Below, piece after piece: positions 48,287 through 60,716 of a stretch of DNA of 64,000 bases (position 1 is its first letter; the number at the start of each line of letters is the position of its first letter). The position numbers and the translations under genes are program-made. Location: NCBI GenBank assembly GCA_006176705.1, contig QRFJ01000762.1, positions 62,001 to 126,000 on the forward strand, written 5' to 3'. This DNA comes from Cocos nucifera (taxonomy: Eukaryota > Streptophyta > Magnoliopsida > Arecales > Arecaceae). The notes under the pieces were generated by a model that was not told the DNA's origin, did not search any database, and saw only the letters and a program-made list of their open reading frames with translations.

Positions 48287-48775
48287 TTGACCAACCCTGA
48301 ACCCAAGTATGAGGTCAGACCAACTTTTGCGCCCAGAACCCTAGCTTCCACTCTTGCATCTGACAACTTTTCCTTCATCCAAGCTCAATTTGGGGTTCCC
48401 CTGAAGTACAAGCTTGAGCTACTAGGGTCGGATGATAGAATTTGTACTCCTCTCCTAGGTCCACTTGGGCTATACTCAAAGACCTTCCAAGCTAGGCTTA
48501 GATTGCTCAGATTGCCTATCTCAACCTTTATTCTCAAACTTTTCTATTTTTACAACATGTCTTTGTCCTCTGTTGTTCCTAATTCTTTCAATTTCATTAT
48601 AGGATTCCTTGCTGCTTGTTTTCTTACCAAGGTCCAACTGACCATACCTTTATTCCGAGCTTGTTTTACCATTAAGAATCATACTTTTGCCAAAAATTGG
48701 TGGTATATATCTCTACAAACTAGAACTAAAGATTTGATTAAGGGGACTCCTTCCATTCATGACTGGAAGGAGTAG
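48287..48775 (+). pseudogene. Antisense ORF of G, N-terminal Transposase_28-like domain
   Basis: A 162-residue plus-strand frame beginning MTNPEPKYEVRPTFAPRTL. It has the pattern of the 'putative gypsy type transposon' domain (Pfam Transposase_28): QAQFGVPLKYKLELLG, GLYSKTFQARLRLLRLP, SSVVPNSFNFIIGFLAACFL, then LFRACFTIK, NWWYISLQTR and a closing GTPSIHDWKE. In relatives the protein continues after this into a charged linker and coiled coil; here a TAG follows and the next 270 bp has stops, so the product is broken. Function of this domain is not established. Confidence 0.65.
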
Positions 48776-49029
48776 TTTTTCTTTATGTCTAGTTCTACCA
48801 TAGGATGGGGACTTCCTCACTAGAGTCGGCCAAGGAAATCGATTTCAAAGCACTAGAGATGGGAAAATAACACTCCAAAAGTGCCAAGATCTTATGGAAA
48901 TATAAAATTTCTCCATTGGCCTAACTCTTCTCTGACTAGACTCTTTTCAACCTCAACCTAAGTCTTGTAGATTCCAAAGATATAAACTTAAATTTTCTAT
49001 GATCTTTTATCCTTTTCTAACTTTGGTTT

Positions 49030-50197
49030 GCTCATTTTTGCAAAGATGATGCCTAAAAAATTAGCACCGTTGCACAAGAACCACCAAATGAGAAAAAGGA
49101 AGGGTTCCAGTGAGAGGCATCAAAAAAGGTCAAGCCTTCTGCCCTGAGCCCAATTTCTCTAGCTCCTCCCTTAACTACCGACCTAGAGGTCAGGGTGGCT
49201 TTACCGACTCCAACTATGCCTGCCAAAATTGTTGAACCACCATCTCCCACTAAAAAGAAGAAGAGGGGCAGAGAGTAGAAGAAAAAAATTGTTGCCAAGA
49301 AGCCTTGGCCGCAAAAGGGTGCTAGGAAGTCAAGTGGTGACAACATCAACTAGGATACTATTACCCTTGATAATTGGAGGATCGTCTGATCTCTCTTGGA
49401 AGATAGCCTACTCCCCACTGAGATAGATAAAATTCATGATCTAAGCTTCCAAGAGCAGAACAAGGGAGCAATTTTTGCTTTTCTTGAGGTAAGTGCTTTG
49501 TCATTTGTCAACTTTAAGTATCTCATAGTGAGGAAGCTAATTCTACTATTTGTAGGTGGGCCACTTTTTGCCCATTATCATTAAGTCAGCCACCAACCAT
49601 AAAGCTGATGTTACCAAGGCTAAGAAAGATGCTGAAGCCACCAAGGCCGAGGTCTCTAACCATAAAGCCAAGGTTGAGCATCTCAAGGAGGTACTTAAAG
49701 AGTCAGAAAGGATCTTGACAGAGGCCAAGGAAGATCTGGCCAAAATAAAAAGTGCCCTGGAAGAAGCAAAAAGTGCCTTGGAAAAGGTAAAATCTAATCT
49801 GGCCTCGAAGAAGGAGAAAATGAAAGTTGCCAAGCTCGAGGCCATCGAGGTGAAGAAGAAGGAAAAGAAGGTGGCAGAGGCCAAGCACCTGGCAGTGGAA
49901 GAGTTCAAGTCTTCCAAGAAATTTACCATAATCAAGGTACGATTTATTAGGGAAGCTTTTGATGCCAGCTTTGAGTCCTATTGGCAAAGGGTCGTGAGTC
50001 ATCATCCCAAACTAACCCTCAACTTTTTAGAAGATGAACCAAATGGCCTCTTGACCAGAGCCAACCTTCCAATAGTAAACCTCCCATCGAAGTCAGAGAA
50101 CCCACAAAAGTGCCCCATCCTCCGAAGCCAAAATGGGTCAACCCATTATGGTCAAATTGAGCTCCTCTACTGTGCCCCAGCTCGAGGTCAAGGATGA
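49030..50197 (+). pseudogene. Antisense ORF of G, Lys-rich linker and coiled coil
   Basis: Plus strand. A basic proline/lysine linker (49030-49320, several frames), then IDKIHDLSFQEQNKGAIFAFLE (to 49488), a 67-bp GT-AG intron candidate (49489-49555) and VGHFLPIIIKSATNHKADV onward. From 49600 to 49930 the frame is a long heptad-rich coiled coil dominated by Lys/Glu/Ala (KAEVSNHKAKVEHLKEVLKE and similar). The C-terminal part (IREAFDASFESYWQRVVSHHP) runs to a TGA at 50195-50197. The minus-strand frames opposite it are shadows. Confidence 0.65.
49489..49555 (+). other. Candidate intron in the antisense ORF of G
   Basis: GTAAGT at 49489 and TTTGTAG ending at 49555. Removing 67 bp joins a complete codon (GAG, 49486-49488) in phase 0 to the downstream frame, linking FAFLE to VGHFLPI. 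Confidence 0.55.
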
Positions 50198-50400
50198 TCT
50201 TTGATTGTGTCTTTTTATTTTTCTATCTATATAATTAAATTTTTGAGTAATAAAATTTTATTTTTCTCATACCTTTTCTTATGTGTCATGATGTGTTTGC
50301 GTAGCAAATCGATATTTGTAGATACTGCCATTGAGCTCAAAATTGAACTATGGCCGTTCCTTTGCCTTAAACTATTCCTTTTAAGGCTTGGATATAATCT
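50198..50400 (+). other. Spacer between the two antisense coding segments of G
   Basis: AT-rich, with AATAAA at about 50250; may be the 3' UTR of the first ORF. No gene recognised. Confidence 0.4.
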
Positions 50401-50599
50401 TTGGAGAAAGAGGTGCATCAAACTAATAATAAACTAGATAAAGCTAAGAAAGAGCTTCAAAGGTTAACGAAGCACTATAAGATTGCCACAATTGAAGTTA
50501 ACCATCTGCATCGAGTAGTTAAGCAGCCTATAGGGAGCATTCATCGAAGAGATTCCAACTATCTGACAAGCTTGTATCCAAGCTTGCCAACAAAAGAGC
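50401..50599 (+). pseudogene. Second coiled-coil ORF of G, part before F insertion
   Basis: Plus-strand frame EKEVHQTNNKLDKAKKELQR continuing as a helix-forming, charged sequence to the F insertion at 50600. The same frame resumes after F at 63583 if one copy of the target duplication is discounted. Confidence 0.6.
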
Positions 50600-51873
50600 T
50601 GTTAGAAATTGTATTTTAAATCCAACCATCTAAATTATAGATGATTATAATTTGCATATGAATTATCAATTAATAATAGTTATTTGGCTAATTTATCATA
50701 AATCGTCTATCTTTCTTAAATGAACTCCTAAGTTATGATGAAGTTCTTAGAACCACACTCAATCAATGAAGAAGTATTTATCGGATGGTTCTTAAATTTA
50801 TTCATGATCAAATAATAAGTTATTAATTAGGATGATAACTTATCGAGTATAGATCACTGTAGGTCATATGCATTGGTTGTCATTGTAATCAAATGGTATG
50901 GAGACACTGATATAGCATGTAGATGAGATGTAAGAGTACATCTATACTGAACATGATCAATGTAGCACTCCACTATCAAGAGTAGCTAGTAAAAGCTTAT
51001 GGGTATAAGTATTCCTCCGACCTAAGATCACCATGATAACTTGCAAGCAACTCACTGTACTTTGGTGCTAGACTACCTATATTTCTAATATAATAATGAA
51101 AGATTTATAGGTGCAATTAAGTACTTGTAGAGTTGGTGTATAAGTCAATATGGGAATGACCACTCTTGATTAATTTTAAAAGTGAATGTCTCACTGTGTT
51201 TCAATTTAGTAAAATCTGGACCTAGGTAATCCTCATGAGTCAAGGGATTTGCAAATTTTAAGACACAATATGGATAAACTTGTATGAGTATTGATAGCAA
51301 ACTCAAAATCATCCTAAGCATTAAGGGTCAAAGGGATGAATTATAAGGTAATCATAGGCTAGGATTCTAAGAATGTTGCTTTACATACATTTGACCTATC
51401 CAAACGTCAGGTACCATTACTAGATGATCATTTTAATTGATACAAAAATTGATTTTTATGCTACTAGCTTAGGTTCAAACCTATAGGATCACACATATAA
51501 GAGGTTTCTATCTGATTAAATGGTTGATCAATGATTAAGAATCGTTCAATGATCGAATCATCAATGTGATTGATGATTGATCAAGTGCAAGTATTGTAGA
51601 AGGATTGATTAGCAACTAGATACCAATTGGCTCAATTTGAATGAACAACTAGGCTGAGATCAAGCCTAATTGAATTAGATTTAATTAGCATTAGTTTGGA
51701 CTTGAATGGGTCATAAGTCTAATTGGTTTATGAGATAAGCCAACTGCAAGAGAGATCAATTTTATATTTGATTAGAACTTGAGTGCATCTAATTTTTAAT
51801 TAAGCTAAGATTTAAATCAGATTTGAATATAATTTAATTTGATATAATTGAGCACCTAGTTTGACTAGGATCA
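50600..51873 (+). repeat. F 5' LTR, first part
   Basis: Starts TGTTAGAAATTGTATTTTAA and matches 60717-61990. Ends at GGATCA, where A3 begins. Confidence 0.85.
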
Positions 51874-54160
51874 TGTTAGATATGCGTGCCCTAGAAGCTA
51901 GAATTGGCTGACACTTGTTATACACTTCTAAGGAAAAAATTATAAATTTGACTATAAATAATAAAATGGATTATTTTCTATTATAATGTGTATTTAGTAT
52001 CTGTGATACATACCTTGAGTTAATGGCAATGATAATTCTTATTTTCAAGAGTTAAAATTTAAGACATGGATTTTCATTATTAACTCATAAAATGCTCCTA
52101 ACCGTAGGATTATCATGAGGATGGTGATTGATCCAGAAGGTTGGTGTACAATCGCTTCTTTATAGTAGATGAGTCTTGAGTCTATGGTGTAGAGACATCG
52201 GAGTGAGAGTACAAGTACTTATTAGAGAATGAGGGCACGGAGCATGACCACCTCGAGCAGTCATTAGGAAGTCTACTTTCTCATCGATGACTAGCTCGAA
52301 GCTGCAGTGGTGTGTCTGGTTCTTTAACCTGAGGTGCATTGATAGTTCACCATGAGGGTGTTATAGTTAGACTACACCATGACTCAATCTCCTAGCCATT
52401 CGAAATCCTAAGGTGTATGTTGGCTATAGCATGTTCATTGTAGGAATTGGATTACACCAAGAGAAAATCTATCTACCTTGGTAGATGAGAAGCAGTCCTA
52501 TGATGATCATGAGAATCAAATCTATAAGCCCATGGCCATGATAGAGTGAAATAATAGAAAGAGTTTATATTAAGGTTTTCACATTGGATTTGAATCGAAT
52601 GATTAATTCATATGATGAAAATTAGGATTTAACGAGTTCACCTTAACCCTAATCCGATCGGAGATCAAGATAGAAGAACTTAATCACATAGATAACTGCA
52701 CCGAAAGATTCATTTTCAGTTCTGATGGGTTGCCACCATATACTACTAGGTATCACTGGTAGATTTTGGGAGCAATTAGAATGATTTGGATGATCGATCA
52801 TTCTAGTTATTTGAATCAAAAAAACTTTTGATCCATCAGAAGGTGCTTCGATGATGTTGATGATAGAGATTGTGACATATCTCATTACCATATGGAACTG
52901 AATCTAATTGGATCATACAAATAAGAATTTGGATCTAGATATCATCAATTAGACTAATCCAGTTTAATTGATTTGAATTAGATTCAATTAGGTTCAAAAA
53001 AATCATGCTAGCACATGATTGAGCCTAATGTTCTCCTTCAACAATCATCAAAAATTATCTCGACTAAGCCAAATATGTTTGGACTAACTCAGGTACCTTT
53101 ACTTGGTCTGACTGGAGCTTGTCCAGGTTAAAAAAGGGTTATCTTAATTTATGAGATAAATTTGAGATAACACCCACCACTTTTCGTCACTTGCTAATTC
53201 TTATCTTTTGACTTTGGTCAAACATTGACCTTTGACACTTAGACATCTGCCCATGTGTCATACACCCACAGGAGAGAGATTTGACCTCTTGTCTTCCTAC
53301 TAGAAAGAGGAAAGGAGGGGGCGCATGTCGCTCACACCTAGGGAGGCATGCACCTAAGGATAATGACGCCTGGAGTCCCATATAGATGGAACTCCAGGTT
53401 GCTTCATGGTATCAAAAAAGGTGGCGCCAAAGACTCTACTTTGACCAATCTTGGCACCATCTAAGGACGTTTGAGAGGGGCTCTCATCTAATTGGATTAG
53501 ATGATGTCATCCCACCAATCAGATTTAGATCTAATTGCACATAGAGAAGTGATTGGCCAGAATGATGAGGCACTGCATAGTGCAGCAGGATCTATATAAA
53601 CCCTGTATGCACCTAGGTTTGAGAGAGCTCTCCCTTTGCCCATACCACATAGCCCTCTCCCCTCTCTTCCATGCCTACCTCTGATCCTCTCTCTCCTCTC
53701 CACACCCAAGAGGCTTTGGGCTCAAGTTTGGTGCTATCCAGGTAAGTGAAAGGCGACAAGAAAGGAAGAAGGCAGCACTATTGCAAGAGATGACATTGGA
53801 TCCTCAAAAATTATTTTGAAGATCTTCAAGATTAGATCCAGATATGATCTTTGGAGGAAAGATTAAGAAGAAGAAAATCTTCAAATTCTATCCAAGTGGA
53901 TATCGGTAGAGGCTAGATGATTGTATGACTGCATCCAGAACCTCAGCAAATCAGTAGGATCATCATAGGGTAATAAGATTACCCAAGAACATGGTATAAA
54001 TTAAATTTGATTTAGTTTAATTTATTTTATTTTACTAGATTCATCAAATCAGATCTAAAAAGTATCAAATCTGACTTAGATCTAAGAAAAAAAATTTTGA
54101 AATATTTCTCTTGGTCAAATCAGATCTGAACGAACCTGACCCGGGAAACAGGATTTTTAA
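51874..54160 (+). repeat. A3: solo LTR of the A family inside F
   Basis: Starts TGTTAGATATGCGTGCC and is colinear with the A0 3' LTR through CCGGGAAACAGGATTTT near 54157. No PBS or internal sequence follows, so it is a solo LTR left by LTR-LTR recombination. TATA-like TATATAAA at 53593-53600 and W-box cores at 53208-53236. About 29 bp of F's LTR that the 3' copy has (near 61985-62015) is missing at the right junction, and no target duplication is visible. Confidence 0.8.
53208..53236. promoter_or_regulatory. W-box cluster in A3
   Basis: TTGAC at 53208, GTCAA at 53217, TTGAC at 53225 and 53232: the same spacing as in A0 (9559-9587). Confidence 0.5.
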
Positions 54161-55723
54161 TCTTGGTTCAAATAGGTTTAAAATAGGTTTGACCTAGCCT
54201 AATTAGAGAAGTCCCAATTGAACTAGGACTCTCTCTCTTCCCTTGCGCCTAGATTTCCATGACCCATATTTATTTTTCAAAAGTCTATGTGGATTTTTCC
54301 CACACCTAAGAAGCCTCTTTCCACCCACTCATTTTTTATTTTAGAATTAAGTTTGAACAAGTCAAACTAGAGAAGTAGTTTTTCTTCTAAGGACTCTATT
54401 TGATAGAGTTTTATAATTCCTAACTACTATCTATGGAAGGTGCCAAATAAAATCAGATTAGATCTGATTTTTGGTGTGAAAAAGGAAAATTTGTTGGCAT
54501 GAAAACTTTGTTACCCATGCACAAGGAAAATTGGGTGGCGTCCAAGAGTTGGACGCCCCCAAGTTTCTTTTTTTGATTTTTTCTTTTGTTGAGAGTTTGA
54601 CCTTGAGAAGGACTCTCTTGTACCACCTATTATTACTCAGATTTGATCTAATTATGGCATGGATTAGGAAGGATTTTAAGCATGGAAATTAGATTCCCAA
54701 TGCACAAGAAAGAATAGGGAGGCACCAAGTGTTGGATTTACCCTAATCTTTCTCCCTTTTGACTTTTTTGTGTTAGGTCTTTGGCCTAAACTAAAACTCT
54801 TTTGGATGCCACCTATATAGGACTTTTGGCATGGAAAATAATCTAAGTTTTTACCATGGAAAAGTGTGGAGAAGCATGAGAGGCTAGGTGCTCCAAGTTG
54901 CCGAGCGTGATGCTTCTTTTGGATATCCTTCCTACATGTCCTATTGTGAGAGAAAAGGAAGAGAAGATAGTCTTCTCTTTGGGTTTCTTCTTGTCCCTTC
55001 TTCATCTACAAATTTTGTTTCTCCATGGGAAAAATCAGAGAGAGAAGACATGTGAAGACATGAGGAGAGTGTCTCATCTTGTATGGAGGTGTGAGGCTTC
55101 TTTAGGACAAAACTAGGGTTTGTCCTATTGAGAGAAAAGGAAGAGAAGATGGGTCTTCTCTTACGAGTTTTTCTTCAAGTCTTTTTTTCTTCTTTTAGGA
55201 AGATCCAAGAGTTGGTCTTCTCCCTCAATCCTCTATCTATTCTTCCTCTTTGGAGGGTCTAAAAGATTTGAAGAATATTTTTTAGATCGACCATCAGGAG
55301 GAATCCGTAATAAGTTAGTACTTTGAGTGGATCTTCATTCGACGAACTCCAATCAGCATGGCAACCTCGTATGGACAATTTGTAGAGGTCAGACACCTTG
55401 TGCAGCTCCAAGCAATAAGGACAACCATGGATATCAGCTACAGTATTCTTGATCGTGCAAATGTAAAGAGATCTGATCTCTTTTAGACCTAGATATGATC
55501 TAGGGTTTACTAGATATGATCTAGGATATTGATGTGATTAATACCAATCTATTTTATTTTTTAGATTTATTCATGCATCTTGATATATCATAGATACTAG
55601 ACGTAGGGTTTAATAATTTGATTACATTCATTAATAGATTAATTAGATTAATCTATCTTCTGCTGCATTCAATTTTGAAAATGTTTCGAAAGACATGCAT
55701 GAAACCCAGCATAGTTTTCTTCA
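54161..55723 (+). repeat. F 5' LTR, second part
   Basis: Matches 62016-63582 closely (CTAGATTTCC..., GGACTTTTGGCATGGAAAAT, GTGTCTCATCTTGTA). Ends TTCTTCA at 55723. Frames at 54676-55005 and 54898-55116 lie in the LTR. Confidence 0.85.
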
Positions 55724-57808
55724 ATGATATTAGAGCTCTAGATTTTTTTTATGACATGATCTTATTTACCTAAAAATAAATCTAAAAATAACTCTTAAAG
55801 ATTGCACATACTGATTATAAGATTGTCCTATTGTAAGGTTAACCCGTTACAATAAAAACATTATCATAATATGTGCAGATCTGAAAATTTGAATCATGAA
55901 TAAGTTAGATGAGATCTAAATAGATTTATGATTTATTTTTTAATTTTAAATATAAAATAAATTAATGTCTGATCTATTTTTGATTATTTAGATGAGATCT
56001 AGATAATGTAATGTTGCATATACTAATTATAAGATTTTTTTGTTGTAAGATTTATCTCTTACAGTAGAAAGATTATCCTAATATGTACTGATCTAATAAA
56101 CCTAAATCATAAATATATTAGATGAGATCTAAATTGATTGATAATTTATTTTTAAATTTTAAATTTAATATTAATTAATTTATGATTTGATTTATGATTA
56201 TTTAAATAAGATCTAAATAATATGTGCTTCATGTTTAGATCTAAATCCTTTTATACATATGCTAGATATGTAGTTTTAATTTTTTGAATCTAGAATTTAT
56301 ATATATGACATATATATTTTATAAAATTTAAATTAAAAAATTACTTTCTATAAAATCTTAGATTCAAAATCTTAGGATATGATCTAAATATTGAAACAAT
56401 TCAAATCTAAAATCATAAATTGAATTTGATTCAATGTAAATTATTTACACTTTGAAAATATTTCAAAAACCTCAAAGCAGAATGTAGTTATGAGGTTTCG
56501 AACCCCAATCCATCAGCCTTAAACTTAATTAAGATTTAAGTGATTATTTAGGATCTAGGTTTGTGATTTGAAGATCCTAAGTCAATTCATAAATAATGGG
56601 TTCAAGGGTAATGGGTTATATTTGATCAAGTCATTAACTCGGTTAGACCTAGGGTTAGAATCAAATATGAATTAAGTTAAAAAAATTGAACAAATCTAAT
56701 TAATAGTTAATTAGGATTAGATCATTTCTTCTCTATAGATCAATTCAATAGTTGTAGTTGATCATATCCATACATCTAACAAATGGACCTGATTATGGCT
56801 CAGTGGTCAAGTTTGAGTCTTTAGGTAGACCAAATCAAAATTGATTAACTGATTGGTATCGAAGATAAGTCTAGCATTTTCATATCGATGGTCTTTAATT
56901 GGCAGCCTATATATCTGACTATTTCTAATCATGTCTAAGGCAATGGCAGATCCTCTCGCTGATCTCACTTACCTAATCAATGTGGTTAGTCAACTTTTGA
57001 TTAGGTTGCTCATTGATTCATGCTAACCCATGTCACATAGGTATATCAGTGAGACTGATTTTGTTCAGTGAGACTAATCTATGTGCCCAAGGATCAAAAT
57101 TGATCCTAGTCCTCATCAATGACTTGAGAAGTCAGTGGGAGAATTTGACTTAGTAAAATCAATGAAAGCAATTTGGTCCATGTCTTCTCTATCCTCAAAT
57201 CACTAATAATTTAAATTCTTTAAAATTATTAGACTCTTCAAATAATAAAGTTATGAAGATAACTAAATCATAGCCTCCCATTAAGGTGGATGGTAATGGG
57301 TCCAATAGTCTGGATGAATATTGGACGTGCCTTATACCTGGTGTTCATCGAGATATTAAAATTATCATTCATCATATGATGATTAGGTCACACTCTCTGA
57401 ATAGTGAACAGGTTAGTTAGAGCTTTCCTCGGACCTAGTCAACATTCATTTGATGCACCGAACTCTATCATGTTAATGGTTGGATCTAACCAGGCCTTTT
57501 TAGTAGAGGCCAAAGCCTACGAATTAGAAGCCTGAGGCAAAAATCTAATTACTAAAAATTATTTAAAAAGATAATTGATTAAGAACCTATCCATAAATGC
57601 AAATGGGTTAACCAGAGCTTTTCTTGGGCCTGTTTGCAGTCTATGTGGATTCCAGTACCTGCTAGAGAATTAAAGTAATTTTTTAAATTGGAGGTAGAGG
57701 CTACCAATTCATATAAAATAGTGAAAGAATCTTTAGACTAAAGTCTAAATATTTAGGCTTAAAATAATTCAAATATAACGGACCTTTGTTCTCTTTTCTT
57801 CTCAAATT
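55724..57808 (+). other. F leader including primer binding site
   Basis: PBS TGATATTAGAGCTC at 55725-55738, a diverged form of the B PBS. The remaining 2 kb is non-coding and shares block order with the B leader. Confidence 0.7.
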
Positions 57809-60716
57809 AAGGCTAATTCCAAATTCCTCCAATCACTGTTAGATAGTGATAAATTGATGGGATCTAACTTTGATAATGAGTATCAAAAGTTGAATTTAGT
57901 TCAGCAGCATGAAAAGATTCGTGCTAGGCCTTGCAAATCTAGTTGAAATAATAGATCCAAGACAAATCAAAATCAGACAGAGTGCTTCTACTGTTAAAAA
58001 ATAGGATCATAGGAAGAAGAATTGCCCTCAATATCTTGCTTCCCTTGACCCCAACAGGCTGAACAAAAAAAAAGCAAGGGGTTCTTTATCAAAAGTGTTA
58101 TATGATAATATCTTAAATTTTTTTTGTTTAAGATTTTTACTACCTGGGTATTGGATATCGATAGTCCTATACAATTCGTTGCAAGAACTTTAGATAAGTC
58201 AAAAGTTTGAAAATGGTAAGAGATTCCTAAACATTGGCGATGAAAGTCCTATTCCAATCCTAATTTTAGGAATTCTCAAGCTTATTTTCAATATAAATAT
58301 TGTCATTTTGAGTGATGTCACTATTATTTATCGTTTATGATGAATATGATCTCTATTGATCTTTTGACCAAAGATGATCATCATTTATCAATAAAGAGAG
58401 ATTATTGTGATATCATTATGAATGATGTTATAATAGTACATAGACAACAAAAAAATGACATATAGATCTTATAACAACCTATTAAGTATAATATATACAT
58501 CAAATAAATATCCTAAATTAGATAATGTCATGGATGTCTATCTTTGGCATTTAGGCTTAGTCCTGTTAACAAGAATAGGATAAATAGATTAGCCTTAGAG
58601 GAAATCCTCAACATCAATGATTGTGAATCATTATCGATCTATGAGTCTTATCTTCTTGGTAAGATGACAAAGTTATCTTTTACTGAAAAAGATGAAAGAG
58701 CTAGTGAAGTTCTAAGTCTCATACATAGTGATGTATGTGAACCTATGAACTCAAGTGCTAAAGGAGGATATCAATATTTCATTATGATTACAAACGATCT
58801 ATCGGTACGTCCAATCTGAATCATTTGAAATATTCAAAGGATTCTATAATGAAGTAAAAAAAAATAAAAAAGATATTAAAACTCTTCGATCAGATCAAGG
58901 AGGTAAATACTTATCTAGTAAGTTTTTAATATATCTAAGAGAGAATGGAATTCTTTTATAATGGACTCCTTCCAGAACATCAAAGGATAATGGTGTATTG
59001 AAAAGGTGAAATCGAACTTTATTAGACATGGTTGAATCCAGATGGGGTTTACTAGTCTGTCTGTTTTTGTTTTAGGATTATGCTTTTGAGATTTCTTATT
59101 TTACTCTGAATAATGTTTTGAGTAAACCTATTGCAAAACTCCATATGAGATATCGATAGAGGATAGACCGAGACTCTTACCTTTGGATTTAGGGTAGTCT
59201 AGCCTACATCAAATGTTTGTACATAAATAAATCAGGATCCTGATCTAATAGATGTTTGTTTATAGGGTACCCTAAGAAAACTAGGGGTTATTATTTCTAC
59301 CATGCTGAAGAATAAAAAGTGTTCATCAGTAGTAGGGTATTTTTTTGAAAAAAAATTCTTTAGAGAAGGAACTGATGCCACTAAAGTTGAACTTAAGAAA
59401 GTTCGATCAATAGAAAGTACTGACATAATCTAATAAACCTATAAAATTAGATTTGATTAGATTAAATCTAGAGTCTATTAAAGTGGCACCATTAAGGAGA
59501 TTTAATAGAGTACTACATTAGCAAGACAGATACTATGATTTGTAGGTCTGAGATGGTGATCCTATTGAGCTCGATAAGAATAAAAAGGATCCAATCACTT
59601 ATATAGATGCTATATAGAGATCTAACTCTGAGAAGTAGCTTGAAGCCATAAAATTTGAATTGAAGTCTATGAAGATCAATAGTGCTTAGACACTAGTTGA
59701 TCTACCTGAAAGGATAAAAACCATTGGGTGCTACTAGATTTTCAAAAAGGATAAGTAGCATAGATGGAAAGGTAGAGATCTATAAAGCCTATTTGGCTGT
59801 TATCTTGGAGTTGGAACATATGTTTAAATCGTATGGCTTCGTTATAAATAAAGTAGAACCCTACATCTATAAATAGGCAAATGATTTTATAGTGTTATTT
59901 CTTGTATTGTCTATGAATGACATTCTTTTAATCAGGAATGACATTCCAATATTATAGAGAATAAGATTTGGCTATCATCTTAATTCTCCATGTAGAATTT
60001 GGGAGAAGCATCCTACATCCTAGGGATGAAGATTTATAGATCCAAAAAGATGCTTGGATTGTTCCAATCCATGTATAAGACCAGATATGGCATACTCACT
60101 AAGGATAGTGAGCAAATACCAATCTAATGCAGATAAGAACCATTGGTAGATTGTAATGATAATCCTTAAGTATTTGAAAAATACTAAGAACCAGTGATTT
60201 ATATATGGAGAAACTGACTTAAAACTTATAGAATATATTGATTCTAGTTTTTAGTCAGATTAAGATGATAGCAAGAGTGTGTTAGATTATGTTTATACCC
60301 TAAATGTAGAATCAATCTATTGAAAATGTTTCAAGCAGAGTACTATAGCTGATTCTATTATGCGAGATAGAATATATTGCAGCATCTGATGCTACTATGA
60401 AGTCTGTGTGGTTGCAAATGTTAATTAACAAGCTAGGAGTGGCATCCTCCATTGATGGTCCAGTCCTAATATAGCATCGATGCCTTAGCTTATGCTAAAG
60501 AACCAAAGGCGCACCATAGGACTAGCATATTCTGCATTGCTATCATCTTGTTTGAAAGATTCTGAATAAGGATGGCGTCGATCTTTAGAAGATTAACAGA
60601 AAAGAAGAACTTGACCAACCCATTTTCTAAAGCCTCAGAATGAAGGAGTTCATCAAACTCAAGTGGAAGATAAGATATTTGATATTATTTTGATTAGCTT
60701 TAGTCCAAGTGAGAGT
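57809..60716 (+). pseudogene. F copia polyprotein relic, gag and RT core deleted
   Basis: The gag start codon has become AAG (57809-57811), then ANSKFLQSLLDSDKLMGSNFDN; after about 30 codons it jumps to the gag C terminus and a damaged zinc knuckle (ECFYC then, one frame over, HRKKNC; 57980-58025). Protease D-S/T-G is lost (VLDIDSP). Gag-pre-integrase and integrase N terminus are the best part, with a 91-residue frame at 58544-58819 (GKMTKLSFTEKDERASEVLSL). RT is missing its core: the frame passes from KAYLAVI straight to LELEHMF near 59805, removing the MDVK region, and YVDD has become SMND (59910-59921). RNase H fragments run to about 60640. Confidence 0.8.

Noticed and set aside
49546..50005. 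Minus-strand frames of 129 and 100 residues, Ser/Leu/Phe-rich
   Set aside because: Exact shadow of the Lys/Glu-rich coiled coil on the plus strand.
54898..55116. Plus-strand frame starting MPSVMLLLDILPTC
   Set aside because: Located in the F 5' LTR; the matching part of the 3' LTR has different stops.
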